DNA of 64,000 bases from BOG-932 sp965276835 (lineage in GTDB: Bacteria; Pseudomonadota; Alphaproteobacteria; BOG-932; Roseiterribacteraceae), in assembly GCA_965276835.1 (NCBI GenBank), contig OZ255631.1, positions 5,828,001-5,892,000 on the forward strand, given 5' to 3'. Both the position numbers and the translations under genes were made by a program. The notes under the pieces are model-generated. The model did not search any database. It was not told where the DNA came from and worked only from the letters and a program-made list of their open reading frames with translations. This document shows, in pieces, positions 15,411-23,253 of the stretch. How positions within the stretch are numbered: position 1 is the first letter of the stretch; each line of letters starts with the position of its first letter.

Positions 15411-18182
15411 ATGCCAGCACTATCTGCCGTTTCGAAGCGCTCTCAATCGGTTGTCCGTAGTGGATTTATTGCGCCTTATATCGCCGCGGCAATGATGGTC
15501 CCGCTTGTTGGCGCGCATGCACAAAGCGGCGACCAAGCGACTGCTGGGCCGGCAACGGCGGTAAGCGGCATCGAGGAAATCGTCGTGACGGCCGAGCGCC
15601 GGACAACGAACATTCAGAAGACCGCGCTGTCGATCGCAGCCCTCAAGGCTGAAACACTGGAAAAGGCGAATGTCACGCAGTTGGCCGACATCAACGGCCG
15701 GGTTCCCTCGCTATCGATCACCAAGAGTTCGGGCTACGAGACGGTCGTAACAATTCGTGGCGTCGGTTACGAGACGCCAGAAAACGAGCCAACGACGAGC
15801 CCTGGCGTGTCGCTCTTTATCGACGGCGTCTATGTGGCCAACACGATTTCACTGGATCAGACGCTGTTCGATATCGATCATATCGAAGTTCTGCGCGGTC
15901 CACAGGGCGCACTTTATGGACAAAGCTCCACCGGGGGCGTGATCTCGATCGTCACCAAGCGGCCCGTGTTGAACGAGCTTAGCGGTACCGTCGACGCGCA
16001 ATTCGGCGACTACAACCTGCATCGCGAACGCGGTGAGATCAACGTGCCGATCGGCGATACCTTCGCGATCCGGGCATCGGTCCAGGAATATGCCCATGAC
16101 GGCTTTACCAAGGACAATTATTACAAGAACTACTATCTGGACGACGCCGGCGACACGAGCGGAAAGATCGCCTTTCTGTGGCAACCGGTCGACGACTTCA
16201 AGGCAACCCTGACCACCCAGTTCTATTCCGCAGACTTCAATGGGGAAGCGCAAAAGAACATCAACGATCCCAATCCCGACCCGCGCATCGTGACGCAGGA
16301 TTATCCGTCCCGGTTCGCACTGGACACCAATATCACGCACCTGAATCTGGACTGGAACACACCCTGGTTCGATGTGAAATCGGTCACTGCCTATCAATAT
16401 CTCGACCATCATCAGCAGGAAAACAGCTCACGCAGCGCCTTCGACCTGATCGGTGCCTATGACGACGTCGCCGCCTGGAACACCAAGCTTTACAACTACA
16501 ACCAGGAATTCGACCTGGTATCGAACGGGGATACCAGTTTCGACTGGATCACCGGTGTGTTCGCCCTCAGCCAGAAGACCCAGCAATATGTCGCTGAGTT
16601 CGGCGGCAGTACGCGGCCGATTGCGGCGGATCTGGTCGTCTTCCCAAGTATCGAAGACTATGGCGCACCAAATATGTCATTCGGCCAGAAGATCGTTTCC
16701 AGCCGGCAGTCTTATTCATGGTTCGCCCAGGGCACTTATCATCTCACTGACGACTTGCGCCTGGTTGGGGGCGTACGTGTCAACTATGACGGCATCACCC
16801 TCTACACCAAAAATTTCGGTAAATGTTTGCCTGGCACACCCGAAGGTCTTTGTCCTGGGCCGGTCCAAAGTTCTTCTTGGGACATGGTGCCGACCTGGAT
16901 CGCCCGGCTGGAATATGATCTGACGCCGGACAACATGCTCTATGGCAGCTTCGCGCGTGGCTATAAGCCGGGCGGGTCCAACGCTCCGAGCGGCGGCCTC
17001 TTCGACATTCCGTCCTTCGCGCCGGAAACCAACACGTCCTTCGAGATCGGTTCCAAGAACACGTTTTTAGATAAGCATCTGACGGTCAATGTGTCGGCAT
17101 TCTACTATCTCTACAAGAACATGCAGTATATCTATACCGATCCCATTCCCTATGCTGGCAACCTTACCAACATCCCTTCGATTCATATTTGGGGCGGCGA
17201 AGTTGAAAGCTCCTATGCTGGCGGACCAGAAGATCGTTTGAAGGTTGACGCAACACTGGGCGTGGAAGCCGGCGAGATCGAGGGCGATTACTACGCCCTG
17301 GATTCCACAATCCAACAGCGTCTCAGCGCAAACACCCCGGCCTGCCAAAATGGCGGCGCGTTCTACAATCCCGCCTGTTGGGCTGCCGAGCTTAAAGCAA
17401 TACGCAATGTCGGTGGAAACTCCCCGGCCAAGATGCCTGGCGTGACCGCTTCGATAGCCGTCTCTTACGATTTCCCGGTTTATGGCGGCACACTGACGCC
17501 TCGGGCAGAGTATGTCTATCGCGGCCAGTTCTGGGAGCGGATCTTTGCCGAACCTTCGGTCGATAATGTTCCGGCTTACAGCCTCGTCAACCTCAACTTC
17601 GAATACGTGCCGGAAGACAGCCCGTGGAAGGTCGACTTTTCCGTCACCAACCTGTTCGACACGGCCGGCGTAAATTCGAATTACACCGACCCCTACGGCA
17701 CCTATGCAACGTCCGAACAATTCATTCCGCCGCGGCAATTCCTCGGGATGGTGTCCTACTCGTTCGGCGGTCCGTCATCAGAGCCTGAGTCGCCTCCCGC
17801 GGCTTACGTTCCGCCGCCTGCCGTGGTGCCGTCCGCGCCGCGCAGCTATCTGGTGTTCTTCGACTTCAACAAGTCTGACCTGACGCCTCAGGCTGTCGAA
17901 ATCGTCGACACGGCGGCTAAGAACGCCGGTCCGGCCAAGGTCACGCAACTGACCGTGACCGGCCACACGGACACCGTGGGTTCCGACGCCTACAATATGC
18001 GCCTGTCCCGCCGCCGTGCGGAATCGGTCGCGGCTCGATTGGAGAAGGATGGCATCCCCTCCAGCGAGATCGAGATCGTGGCCAAGGGCAAGCGCGATCT
18101 GCTGGTCCCGACCGGCGATGGCGTTCGCGAGCCGCAGAACCGCCGCGTTCAGATTGTCTATTCGGGTGGCGTGACGTCTTAA
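15411..18182 (+). CDS. TonB-dependent receptor fused to a C-terminal OmpA peptidoglycan-binding domain
   Basis: A 923-residue outer-membrane receptor. The signal peptide ends near residue 37 (VGAHA-QSG), followed by a TonB box EEIVVTAERR. The plug contains LFIDGVYV, IEVLRGPQGALYGQSSTGG and VISIVTKRP. A 22-strand barrel runs to QFLGMVSYSF at about residue 784, an end typical of a complete receptor. A Pro-rich linker (PESPPAAYVPPPAVVPSAP) then leads to an OmpA-like domain (about 812-917) with YLVFFDFNKSDLTPQAVEIVDTAA, TVTGHTDTVGSDAYNMRLS, RRRAESVAARL and EPQNRRVQIV. The extra domain would sit in the periplasm and anchor the receptor to peptidoglycan. The fusion is unusual. The catabolic context suggests uptake of the compound degraded by the flanking oxygenases. 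Confidence 0.92.
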   Translation: MPALSAVSKRSQSVVRSGFIAPYIAAAMMVPLVGAHAQSGDQATAGPATAVSGIEEIVVTAERRTTNIQKTALSIAALKAETLEKANVTQLADINGRVPSLSITKSSGYETVVTIRGVGYETPENEPTTSPGVSLFIDGVYVANTISLDQTLFDIDHIEVLRGPQGALYGQSSTGGVISIVTKRPVLNELSGTVDAQFGDYNLHRERGEINVPIGDTFAIRASVQEYAHDGFTKDNYYKNYYLDDAGDTSGKIAFLWQPVDDFKATLTTQFYSADFNGEAQKNINDPNPDPRIVTQDYPSRFALDTNITHLNLDWNTPWFDVKSVTAYQYLDHHQQENSSRSAFDLIGAYDDVAAWNTKLYNYNQEFDLVSNGDTSFDWITGVFALSQKTQQYVAEFGGSTRPIAADLVVFPSIEDYGAPNMSFGQKIVSSRQSYSWFAQGTYHLTDDLRLVGGVRVNYDGITLYTKNFGKCLPGTPEGLCPGPVQSSSWDMVPTWIARLEYDLTPDNMLYGSFARGYKPGGSNAPSGGLFDIPSFAPETNTSFEIGSKNTFLDKHLTVNVSAFYYLYKNMQYIYTDPIPYAGNLTNIPSIHIWGGEVESSYAGGPEDRLKVDATLGVEAGEIEGDYYALDSTIQQRLSANTPACQNGGAFYNPACWAAELKAIRNVGGNSPAKMPGVTASIAVSYDFPVYGGTLTPRAEYVYRGQFWERIFAEPSVDNVPAYSLVNLNFEYVPEDSPWKVDFSVTNLFDTAGVNSNYTDPYGTYATSEQFIPPRQFLGMVSYSFGGPSSEPESPPAAYVPPPAVVPSAPRSYLVFFDFNKSDLTPQAVEIVDTAAKNAGPAKVTQLTVTGHTDTVGSDAYNMRLSRRRAESVAARLEKDGIPSSEIEIVAKGKRDLLVPTGDGVREPQNRRVQIVYSGGVTS

Positions 18183-18202
18183 GGAGTCTACTCACATCTC
18201 GG

Positions 18203-18230
18203 ATGGGCCGCCGCCAAAACGGGGGCCCAT
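18203..18230 (+). terminator. Stem-loop after the TonB receptor
   Basis: ATGGGCC (18203-18209) pairs with GGCCCAT (18224-18230) around a 14-base loop, 20 bp after the receptor stop. There is no U-tract behind it, so it is a weak intrinsic terminator at best, or an mRNA 3' end stabiliser. Confidence 0.35.
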
Positions 18231-18405
18231 ACCAAAACATTGTGCTTCCAAGAAAGCAGTGTCTCAATCGCGGGCCAGCGGCGATCGTCATCAATTAAAG
18301 TGGCTTCGACTTCTTCCGTCCCGGCGGCGATGCTCTCAGGGCTTGTTATACGCCAAGATGTTCTCCGTCTTGTACGCAAGGCGCCACTCTTTTGGGGCAA
18401 TTACG

Positions 18406-18738
18406 ATGGCACAACAACGAATGCATCTCGGCGGATTTTTCCATCCAACCGGCAACCATGTCGCTGCTTGGCTGCATCCGGATGCGCAGATCGACGCCGG
18501 CACCAACTTCCGTCATTACGTCGAACTGGCGCGTACGGCTGAGCGCGGCAAGCTGGATTTGATTTTCATCGCCGATGCGGCTGCGGTGCGCGACGGTAAT
18601 ATCGAGGCGCTGAAACGCTGGCCGCAATATATGGCGTTCTTCGACCCGACCGCGCTGATGGCGGGCCTGGCGGCGGTGACTGAGCGTATCGGTTTGGTTG
18701 CCACGCAGAGCGCCACCTTCAATGACCCTTTCTCTGTC
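18406..18738 (+). pseudogene. N-terminal fragment of an NtaA-type flavin monooxygenase
   Basis: From ATG 18406 the frame reads MAQQRMHLGGFFHPTGNHVA, HYVELARTAERGKLDLIFIA and LAAVTERIGLVATQSATFND, the opening of an NtaA/SnaA-type LLM monooxygenase different from the intact one at 8.0-9.3 kb. After about 110 residues (near 18730) homology stops abruptly at FNDPF and the DNA becomes an integrase remnant. About three quarters of the gene is missing. The breakpoint marks the right edge of the catabolic block. Confidence 0.75.
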
Positions 18739-19220
18739 CGATGGGCGGGGAAGTGGCGTTGGGCGACTGGTCCTGATCTTGAAGCCGATGCCGACGCGCG
18801 TGACCGCAGAGTGGATGGCGCAGCAGTGGCGAGACGGGAAACGGACCAAGGCCAAGATCGGCAACTATCCGTCGATGCCGCTGACAGGTGCGCGCGAGAT
18901 ATTCAAGCGCGATTACGCTGATGTCATCCAACGTGGCTCAAGCATCAAGAACGCCGGCGACACGGGGCCGGGACCGTCGCAGACCTGTTTAAGTGCTATG
19001 TCGCGCACTCAAGGACGAGGGCAAATCTTCCTGGTCCGAGGCGGAAAAAGGTCTGAACAAGATTGCAGATCTGCTGGGGCGCAATCGTCTCGCGCGCGAG
19101 GTCCTGCCGGATGATGTGCTGGGGTGCTGCGCTCGATCTTCGTGCGGGTTAAGCGATCGATGGCGGACCATGTCCGGTGCTATATGCACATGGTCATGCC
19201 TAAGAATAACATGGGCATGA
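18720..19220 (+). pseudogene. Phage-type tyrosine integrase remnant (N-terminal and core-binding parts)
   Basis: Pieces in three frames line up with a phage-type integrase carrying an arm-binding domain: LSDGRGSGVGRLVLILKP, then GKRTKAKIGNYPSMPLTGAR, then KDEGKSSWSEAEKGLNKIAD with GRNRLAREVLPDDVL, and finally MADHVRCYMHM. These cover the arm-binding and core-binding domains. The catalytic R-H-R-Y domain is absent. At least two frameshifts (near 18985 and 19130) break the gene. It directly abuts the flavin-monooxygenase fragment on the left and a gutted CDF transporter on the right. No tRNA attachment site is visible. Confidence 0.65.
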
Positions 19221-19221
19221 C

Positions 19222-19853
19222 GAAGCGCACTCGATCACGACCGGGCACGGAATTGTAATTCTTGACGTGTTCGAGGACGGCGTGCCGCCGCGTTTCCGCC
19301 TTCGCGCTGAAACCGGTCCGGGCCTGACCGCGCAGACGACCTCGATCGAAACTGTGCGACCCGACGGGACGCGGCAGGTTTTCACCTTGCAGAACCAAGG
19401 CGGGTATCTTGAATCGGTTGAAGAGATTCCCGAGCCGCACGCATTCGTGGCGCATGTGTGCCTTGGCGCGGACATCTACGAAGCTGTTTTCGAAGAACAC
19501 GAGCACGGGTAGGGATCGACGGGCCGTTTGGCTGGCTCTGGATGGATCCTCTGGCCGGCAGCATAGGAGCCTGTGTCATCGCAAGCTGGTCCTGCGGTTT
19601 GATCCGAGAGCCCGGTGCAATTCTTCTCGATCGGAATCCAGACAAGGAAATGACGGATAACCTCCGCCGAGCGGTCGAAGACGAATGCGATAAAGTCGCC
19701 GGCCTCCATCTCTGGCGCCTGGGACCAGGGCACTTGGGAACGATTATTTCGGTGGTCACAGGGCAAGACCGCGATGCCGAATATTATCGCACACGGCTCG
19801 CGCGCTTTAAGTCGCTCTCACATCTCACGGTCGAGGTTGTGCGTAATTCCTGA
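19222..19853 (+). pseudogene. CDF-family (DmeF-like) metal efflux transporter with membrane domain deleted
   Basis: The left part reads GHGIVILDVFEDGVPPRFRL, RPDGTRQVFTLQNQGGYLES and FEEHEHG, the cytoplasmic metal-binding extension seen in DmeF-type cobalt/nickel exporters. After a stop at 19510 another frame continues GWLWMDPLAGSIGACVIASW, then NLRRAVEDECDKVAGLHLWR, LGPGHLGTIISVVTGQ and HLTVEVVRN, the last helix and C-terminal domain of the same family. Most transmembrane helices are missing between the two, with a frame change at about 19500-19525. The tail overlaps the convergent secreted-protein gene by about 36 bp. Non-functional as an exporter. Confidence 0.65.
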
Positions 19854-20177
19854 GTTATAAAACGCCGCGGCTTCGTCAGTCGTCGTCGGCCGCCCAAATA
19901 TTGACCGTACCAAGACTTTGCCGTCCTTAGAGACGACAGCGAAGACATGGTGTTCATAGGTGTTAGTACCCGAAATCTCATAGGCGGGCTGGCCTTCAAT
20001 TTCGACGGCTTTGGCCTCGATCGGGTTTGTGACGATTTCCTTGCGTGCGGCGTTGAGCGCCGCTTTAGACACGTCGGAAAGTTGGAGTTGCTGCGATGTA
20101 GGCGTGGTCTGCGCGACAGCCGGCATGATAGCGAGCGTCGCAGCAATCACGATGAAAACAGGAAGGATCGAAAGCAT
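19818..20177 (-). CDS. Small secreted protein of unknown function
   Basis: A 119-residue protein with a clear signal peptide (MLSILPVFIVIAATLAIMPAVAQ). The mature part has a helical stretch (LSDVSKAALNAARKEI) and a beta-rich part (AYEISGTNTYEHHVFAVVSK, GKVLVRSIFG). The layout vaguely recalls PepSY-like periplasmic domains, but I cannot assign it. It lies 21 bp downstream of the beta-propeller gene on the same strand, so co-transcription is likely. Its 3' end overlaps the CDF remnant on the other strand. Confidence 0.65.
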   Translation of the reverse strand: MLSILPVFIVIAATLAIMPAVAQTTPTSQQLQLSDVSKAALNAARKEIVTNPIEAKAVEIEGQPAYEISGTNTYEHHVFAVVSKDGKVLVRSIFGRPTTTDEAAAFYNSGITHNLDREM

Positions 20178-20198
20178 ATTGGTTCTCCTGTTGGGGTT

Positions 20199-21194
20199 CT
20201 AAGGTGACGGCCGGAATATAAGGATAGCGGCGCTGCCACCCATCCACCCTGCGCGCGACGCGACAAACAAGCGATCAAGCTGTGGCACGAAAAAAGACGT
20301 GCGGGCCCCGGAAGCGGTTGTGATCCGGCTCAATTCCGCGACGGTTTTTCCATCCCAACCGATCACATCAACAGCGCCCTCGCCGCAACTGACATAGAGC
20401 CGATGCCGTTTGGTATCGGAAAAAACATCATCAGAATCGCCGCACGTCGAAAGCGTGGCGGTCACCTCGCCGGAATCCGGCCGGAACATCACGAGACGGG
20501 CAGGGCTACGGAAGACACTGGCGATCACTGCGCCATCGTCTACAACCGCCATCGGAAAATTCGAGCGGGCGTCTGCTTTCCAGCTCCCGATCTGGCGACC
20601 ACTGACACGATCAACAACCGCGATCTCGCGCGCATCCGGCACATTCACAAATATCTTCCCGCCATCTGGCGCGAGCTGAAAGCTCTCCGGATGCGCCGCA
20701 AGCTTTACCGTGCTGAGTATCGCCCGCGTGCGCGGATCGATCACGGCAAGGGCGCCGCCGCCATAGCCGACAGTCACTTGTCCGTTGCGCGGATCGACCC
20801 GGATATTATCGGCATCGTCGCCAAGTGGGATGACACCGGTCGGCTCGAAAGTCGTACCGTTGAACAGTCGCACCGTGCCGTCACCCGCGCTCGCGACAAC
20901 GATCAGATCGCCGTCCGAAACATAGGCCAAGCCCTGCGGCTCCTTCAGTCCCGAAAAGCGGTGAACGACCGTGCCCGCTGCGATGTCGATGACCTCGACC
21001 GTATCGTTGCCAAGTTCGGCGACGATCAGGCGTTTTCGAGCAAGATCGATCGCCAGATGATCGATCCGACCTGACACATTTTTGAGTGGGATGGTGCGCT
21101 CAAGCGTCAGGGGTGCATCCGTAGGCGAGGCGAGGGAGAGGGCCGTTGCCAAGCAACCGATCATCGCAAAGAGCAGTACCGCAATGCACCTCAT
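20199..21194 (-). CDS. Exported YncE-like beta-propeller protein
   Basis: A 331-residue protein with a signal peptide (MRCIAVLLFAMIGCLATALS) and repeating propeller blades: VIDIAAGTVVHRFSG, VRLFNGTTFEPTGVIPLG, VIDPRTRAILSTVKL, VVDRVSGRQIGSWKAD. This 40-45-residue period is typical of YncE/surface-layer seven-bladed propellers found in the periplasm. ATG 21194 is preferred over an upstream in-frame start. It begins 4 bp after the stop of a superoxide-dismutase remnant, suggesting the original operon was sod followed by this gene. Function unknown; some relatives are linked to metal or redox stress. Confidence 0.8.
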   Translation of the reverse strand: MRCIAVLLFAMIGCLATALSLASPTDAPLTLERTIPLKNVSGRIDHLAIDLARKRLIVAELGNDTVEVIDIAAGTVVHRFSGLKEPQGLAYVSDGDLIVVASAGDGTVRLFNGTTFEPTGVIPLGDDADNIRVDPRNGQVTVGYGGGALAVIDPRTRAILSTVKLAAHPESFQLAPDGGKIFVNVPDAREIAVVDRVSGRQIGSWKADARSNFPMAVVDDGAVIASVFRSPARLVMFRPDSGEVTATLSTCGDSDDVFSDTKRHRLYVSCGEGAVDVIGWDGKTVAELSRITTASGARTSFFVPQLDRLFVASRAGWMGGSAAILIFRPSP

Positions 21195-21198
21195 GGGG

Positions 21199-21345
21199 CT
21201 ACGCCCGGCTTGCCCGCTCATAGAGCTTGTCCGCGTTCGACCAGTTAAGGGTGTTCATAACGGCCGCAACGTAGTCCCCGGCTTTCGCCCCAAAATCCAT
21301 CTGATAGGCATGCTCATACATATCGAGCGCCAGGATCAGATTACA
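21199..21345 (-). pseudogene. C-terminal remnant of an Fe/Mn superoxide dismutase
   Basis: On the minus strand the 49 codons before the stop (21201-21199) read LALDMYEHAYQMDFGAKAGD, YVAAVMNTLNWSNADKLYER. This is the C-terminus of Fe/Mn superoxide dismutases, including the metal-ligand Asp and His (D-M-Y-E-H-A-Y). Homology ends at about 21345; the N-terminal three quarters with the other two His ligands are gone. The truncation point faces the ccdAB locus, which probably arrived at this break. Confidence 0.75.
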
Positions 21346-21506
21346 CCCCCCGCGAGGTATGGTCGGCCTCCCATGTGTTCGACAGGCGTTTATCGCGCGG
21401 GCTGTAGGTTAGAACCTGTTTATGGCCAACAAGGCAGCATTTACGTAACAACCTTGGCGTCTGTTAAGGCTGTATGGCGGTTTAAAATCTGGCGAGATTT
21501 ATGGAT

Positions 21507-21555
21507 TTGCGCTCGCATTAACCCGTGCTATGTTACATGGGTAATTTTGCCCATG
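21507..21555 (+). promoter_or_regulatory. ccdAB promoter with overlapping inverted-repeat operator
   Basis: TTGCGC (21507-21512) and TATGTT (21529-21534) are 16 bp apart. Immediately downstream CATGGG (21536-21541) and CCCATG (21550-21555) form an inverted repeat around 8 bp, ending 9 bp before the ccdA start. CcdA-type antitoxins repress their own operon, so an operator exactly here is expected. Bases 21346-21506 show nothing else. Confidence 0.5.
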
Positions 21556-21564
21556 GAGGTTGTG

Positions 21565-21846
21565 ATGCAGATAGGACGCGTAGGATTTTACGATCAGTCC
21601 GCAGGGAAAAAGACGGTTAGCCTGACCATCAACGCTGATCTGAATCGGAAGGTAAAAGAGAATGGTATCAATGCATCCCAGGTCGCCGAAGAGGCTTTAG
21701 CGGCACGCCTGGAGCAGGTTTCACGTGAAAAACTTGCCAAAGCGGCGCAGCTTGATATCGAAGCTTATAACGCTTTCATTGACGAACACGGTTTATTCGC
21801 AGACGTGATCAGGGAACACGAGCAGGACGAAAGTCAGAATGCCTGA
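21565..21846 (+). CDS. ccdA: CcdA-type antitoxin
   Basis: A 93-residue type II antitoxin. The N-terminal part (KKTVSLTINADLNRKVKENG) matches the ribbon-helix-helix DNA-binding domain of CcdA. The C-terminal part (LDIEAYNAFIDEHGLFADVI) matches the toxin-wrapping segment, where NxFIxEHGxFAD is the family mark. GGAGG lies 5 bp before ATG 21565, and the open frame upstream is not coding-like. It overlaps ccdB by 8 bp, ensuring coupled synthesis. Base composition is less GC-rich than the catabolic block, consistent with acquisition. Stabilises the region by post-segregational killing. Confidence 0.9.
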   Translation: MQIGRVGFYDQSAGKKTVSLTINADLNRKVKENGINASQVAEEALAARLEQVSREKLAKAAQLDIEAYNAFIDEHGLFADVIREHEQDESQNA

Positions 21847-22156
21847 TCAATTCGATGTTTTTCTGAATCCGTTGGGCGATACCAAAACTTACCCGTTCGT
21901 CGTTGTCTTACAGTCGCAATTCTCTGAGCTTGCCGGCACCAGGGTCGTAGCGCCCGCTGTTCGATATCTGCCGAACTCGCGTACAGTAGGCGTTCTAACG
22001 CCTCGATTTATCGTAGACGGACAAGAGTACACGCTGCAGATCTTTCAGCTCACGTCGGTGAAAGTGAGAAGCTTGAAGCGCAAGATTGCGAACATAGGCG
22101 ATCGGCGGGACGAAATAACCAGGGCACTGGACCATTTATTTCACGATAACTCGTAA
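21839..22156 (+). CDS. ccdB: CcdB-type gyrase-poisoning toxin
   Basis: A 105-residue toxin of the CcdB/MazF fold beginning MPDQFDVFLNPLGDTKTYPF, the standard CcdB opening (QFDVYxNPxxxxxxxxPY), followed by VVVLQSQFSELAGTRVVAP. The C-terminus ITRALDHLFHDNS aligns with the gyrase-contact end (xxAxDxLFxGF), although the usual final W-G-I / G-F residues are replaced. That could alter gyrase affinity. Reads without frameshift and overlaps ccdA. Acts on DNA gyrase subunit A in known members. Confidence 0.88.
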   Translation: MPDQFDVFLNPLGDTKTYPFVVVLQSQFSELAGTRVVAPAVRYLPNSRTVGVLTPRFIVDGQEYTLQIFQLTSVKVRSLKRKIANIGDRRDEITRALDHLFHDNS

Positions 22157-22359
22157 GTGGCGAGGTCTCGCGCCACAATCTGACGTGCTCGGGCGATCGC
22201 CCGGCTCCGCGGTTGATCTCGATTGAGCCCCGACGCTCCGTTCGACGCATTTCTCGTCGCACAGCATACGTGAAAAGCTCGAGCATCTGCTCTAACACCG
22301 GACGGGACTCGGAGATCGATCCCATCTTGGCCTTGCCTCGAATGGTTCGAGGTTTGCTA

Positions 22360-22569
22360 ACAACTTCCGTTGGCCCGCCCGGAAGGCGAGCTCTTCTGTA
22401 TAACGTTGGCCATCTTCCGCGCGCCAGTAGTGCCCGACACCAGCGTAAGCTGCCACGTGGGCATGGGCTTCAGGATCAGCACCAGTTGCCCGACGCCAGC
22501 CGCTGGCGGGTCGCCATGGACGGCGAAGTGATCGTCGGTCCGACATGTTGGCAAGGAGTTATCAGACAC
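22360..22569 (-). pseudogene. Second integrase remnant, opposite orientation
   Basis: On the minus strand this stretch reads GVGQLVLILKPMPTW, matching GVGRLVLILKPMPTR in the integrase remnant at 18.7 kb, preceded by DDHFAVHGDPPAA and followed by only weak resemblance. It is a short decayed copy of the arm-binding domain. Together the two copies bracket the CDF/propeller/ccdAB segment in inverted orientation. The rest of 22157-23057 contains no gene I can support. Confidence 0.45.
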
Positions 22570-23057
22570 GGTGGACCATTATCCGTGATTTGCATGCGAT
22601 TCCGTATAGCCGCAGGGTTCACGGACCGGATCGCGGCGTTGTGTGTTGTGTTTGAATAGACCGGACGCGGCGAGTTGGAGAAGCACTTGGCCCGATCCTA
22701 TGACCAAGCAACAAAAATCGTCGCGCTTTACGATCGACGTATTTCCGGACCGCCGGTACTCGACCTTGATCGGGATTTTGGCTTCGGCGCCATGTGCGTC
22801 CAAGCATGGAAAGACTAGCCGATGCAATCTTAATCACGGCAATCTGCGCGTGACGACCGCTGCCGGAATTTGACGTTGTGGCTAGTAGCGCCTGACGAAC
22901 TGGACTCGAAAGGTTTATGCGGAACATTGCTGTCCGCTGGGCATTCGCTTTACCCGTGGCTGGGTGCTCTCAGTTTTGGGTTGTCGGCTTTGCCTTTGCC
23001 CCCGAACGACGCTTGTGCTCGGGTTTATGGCACCGCCTGTTCTGAGGGAGGTGCCCG

Positions 23058-23237
23058 ATGGCTCGGGCAAAGAGAATCAGCGACGAATTCAATTCCACAC
23101 AATGGCGCGCGCGAGCGCGACAGACTCGCAGCATTGCTCGCGCAATGACCGGTCAGGCTACAGTGGAGAAACTCGAAAGCCTTGCGTTGGAATACGAACG
23201 CAATGCCGATGCTCTTGAGAGTGACAGTAACGAGTGA
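23058..23237 (+). CDS. Small WRxRAxxxR-type protein of unknown function
   Basis: A 59-residue protein: EFNSTQWRARARQTRSIARA followed by a helix ATVEKLESLALEYERNADAL. A strong GAGGGAGG lies 6 bp before ATG 23058, which makes it likely to be a real gene. The layout (aromatic-W-R-x-R-A, then a short helix ending in YERxA) recurs in small proteins at 41.6, 41.8, 42.0 and 60.6 kb in this window. Function unknown; such proteins are common in rhizobial genomes. Its stop codon coincides with the second unit of a 19-bp tandem repeat. Confidence 0.65.
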   Translation: MARAKRISDEFNSTQWRARARQTRSIARAMTGQATVEKLESLALEYERNADALESDSNE

Positions 23238-23253
23238 GAGTGACAGTAACGAG
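23216..23253 (+). repeat. Perfect 19-bp tandem duplication
   Basis: TGAGAGTGACAGTAACGAG occurs at 23216-23234 and again at 23235-23253 without mismatch. The stop codon of the small gene is the TGA that opens the second copy. The duplication thus lies at the very end of the reading frame and leaves the protein unchanged. Confidence 0.9.

Noticed and set aside
22050..22325. Minus-strand frame of 91 codons overlapping ccdB
   Set aside because: Half is antisense to ccdB; the rest (VLEQMLELFTYAVRREMRRT) looks faintly protein-like but matches nothing I know and has no start signal.
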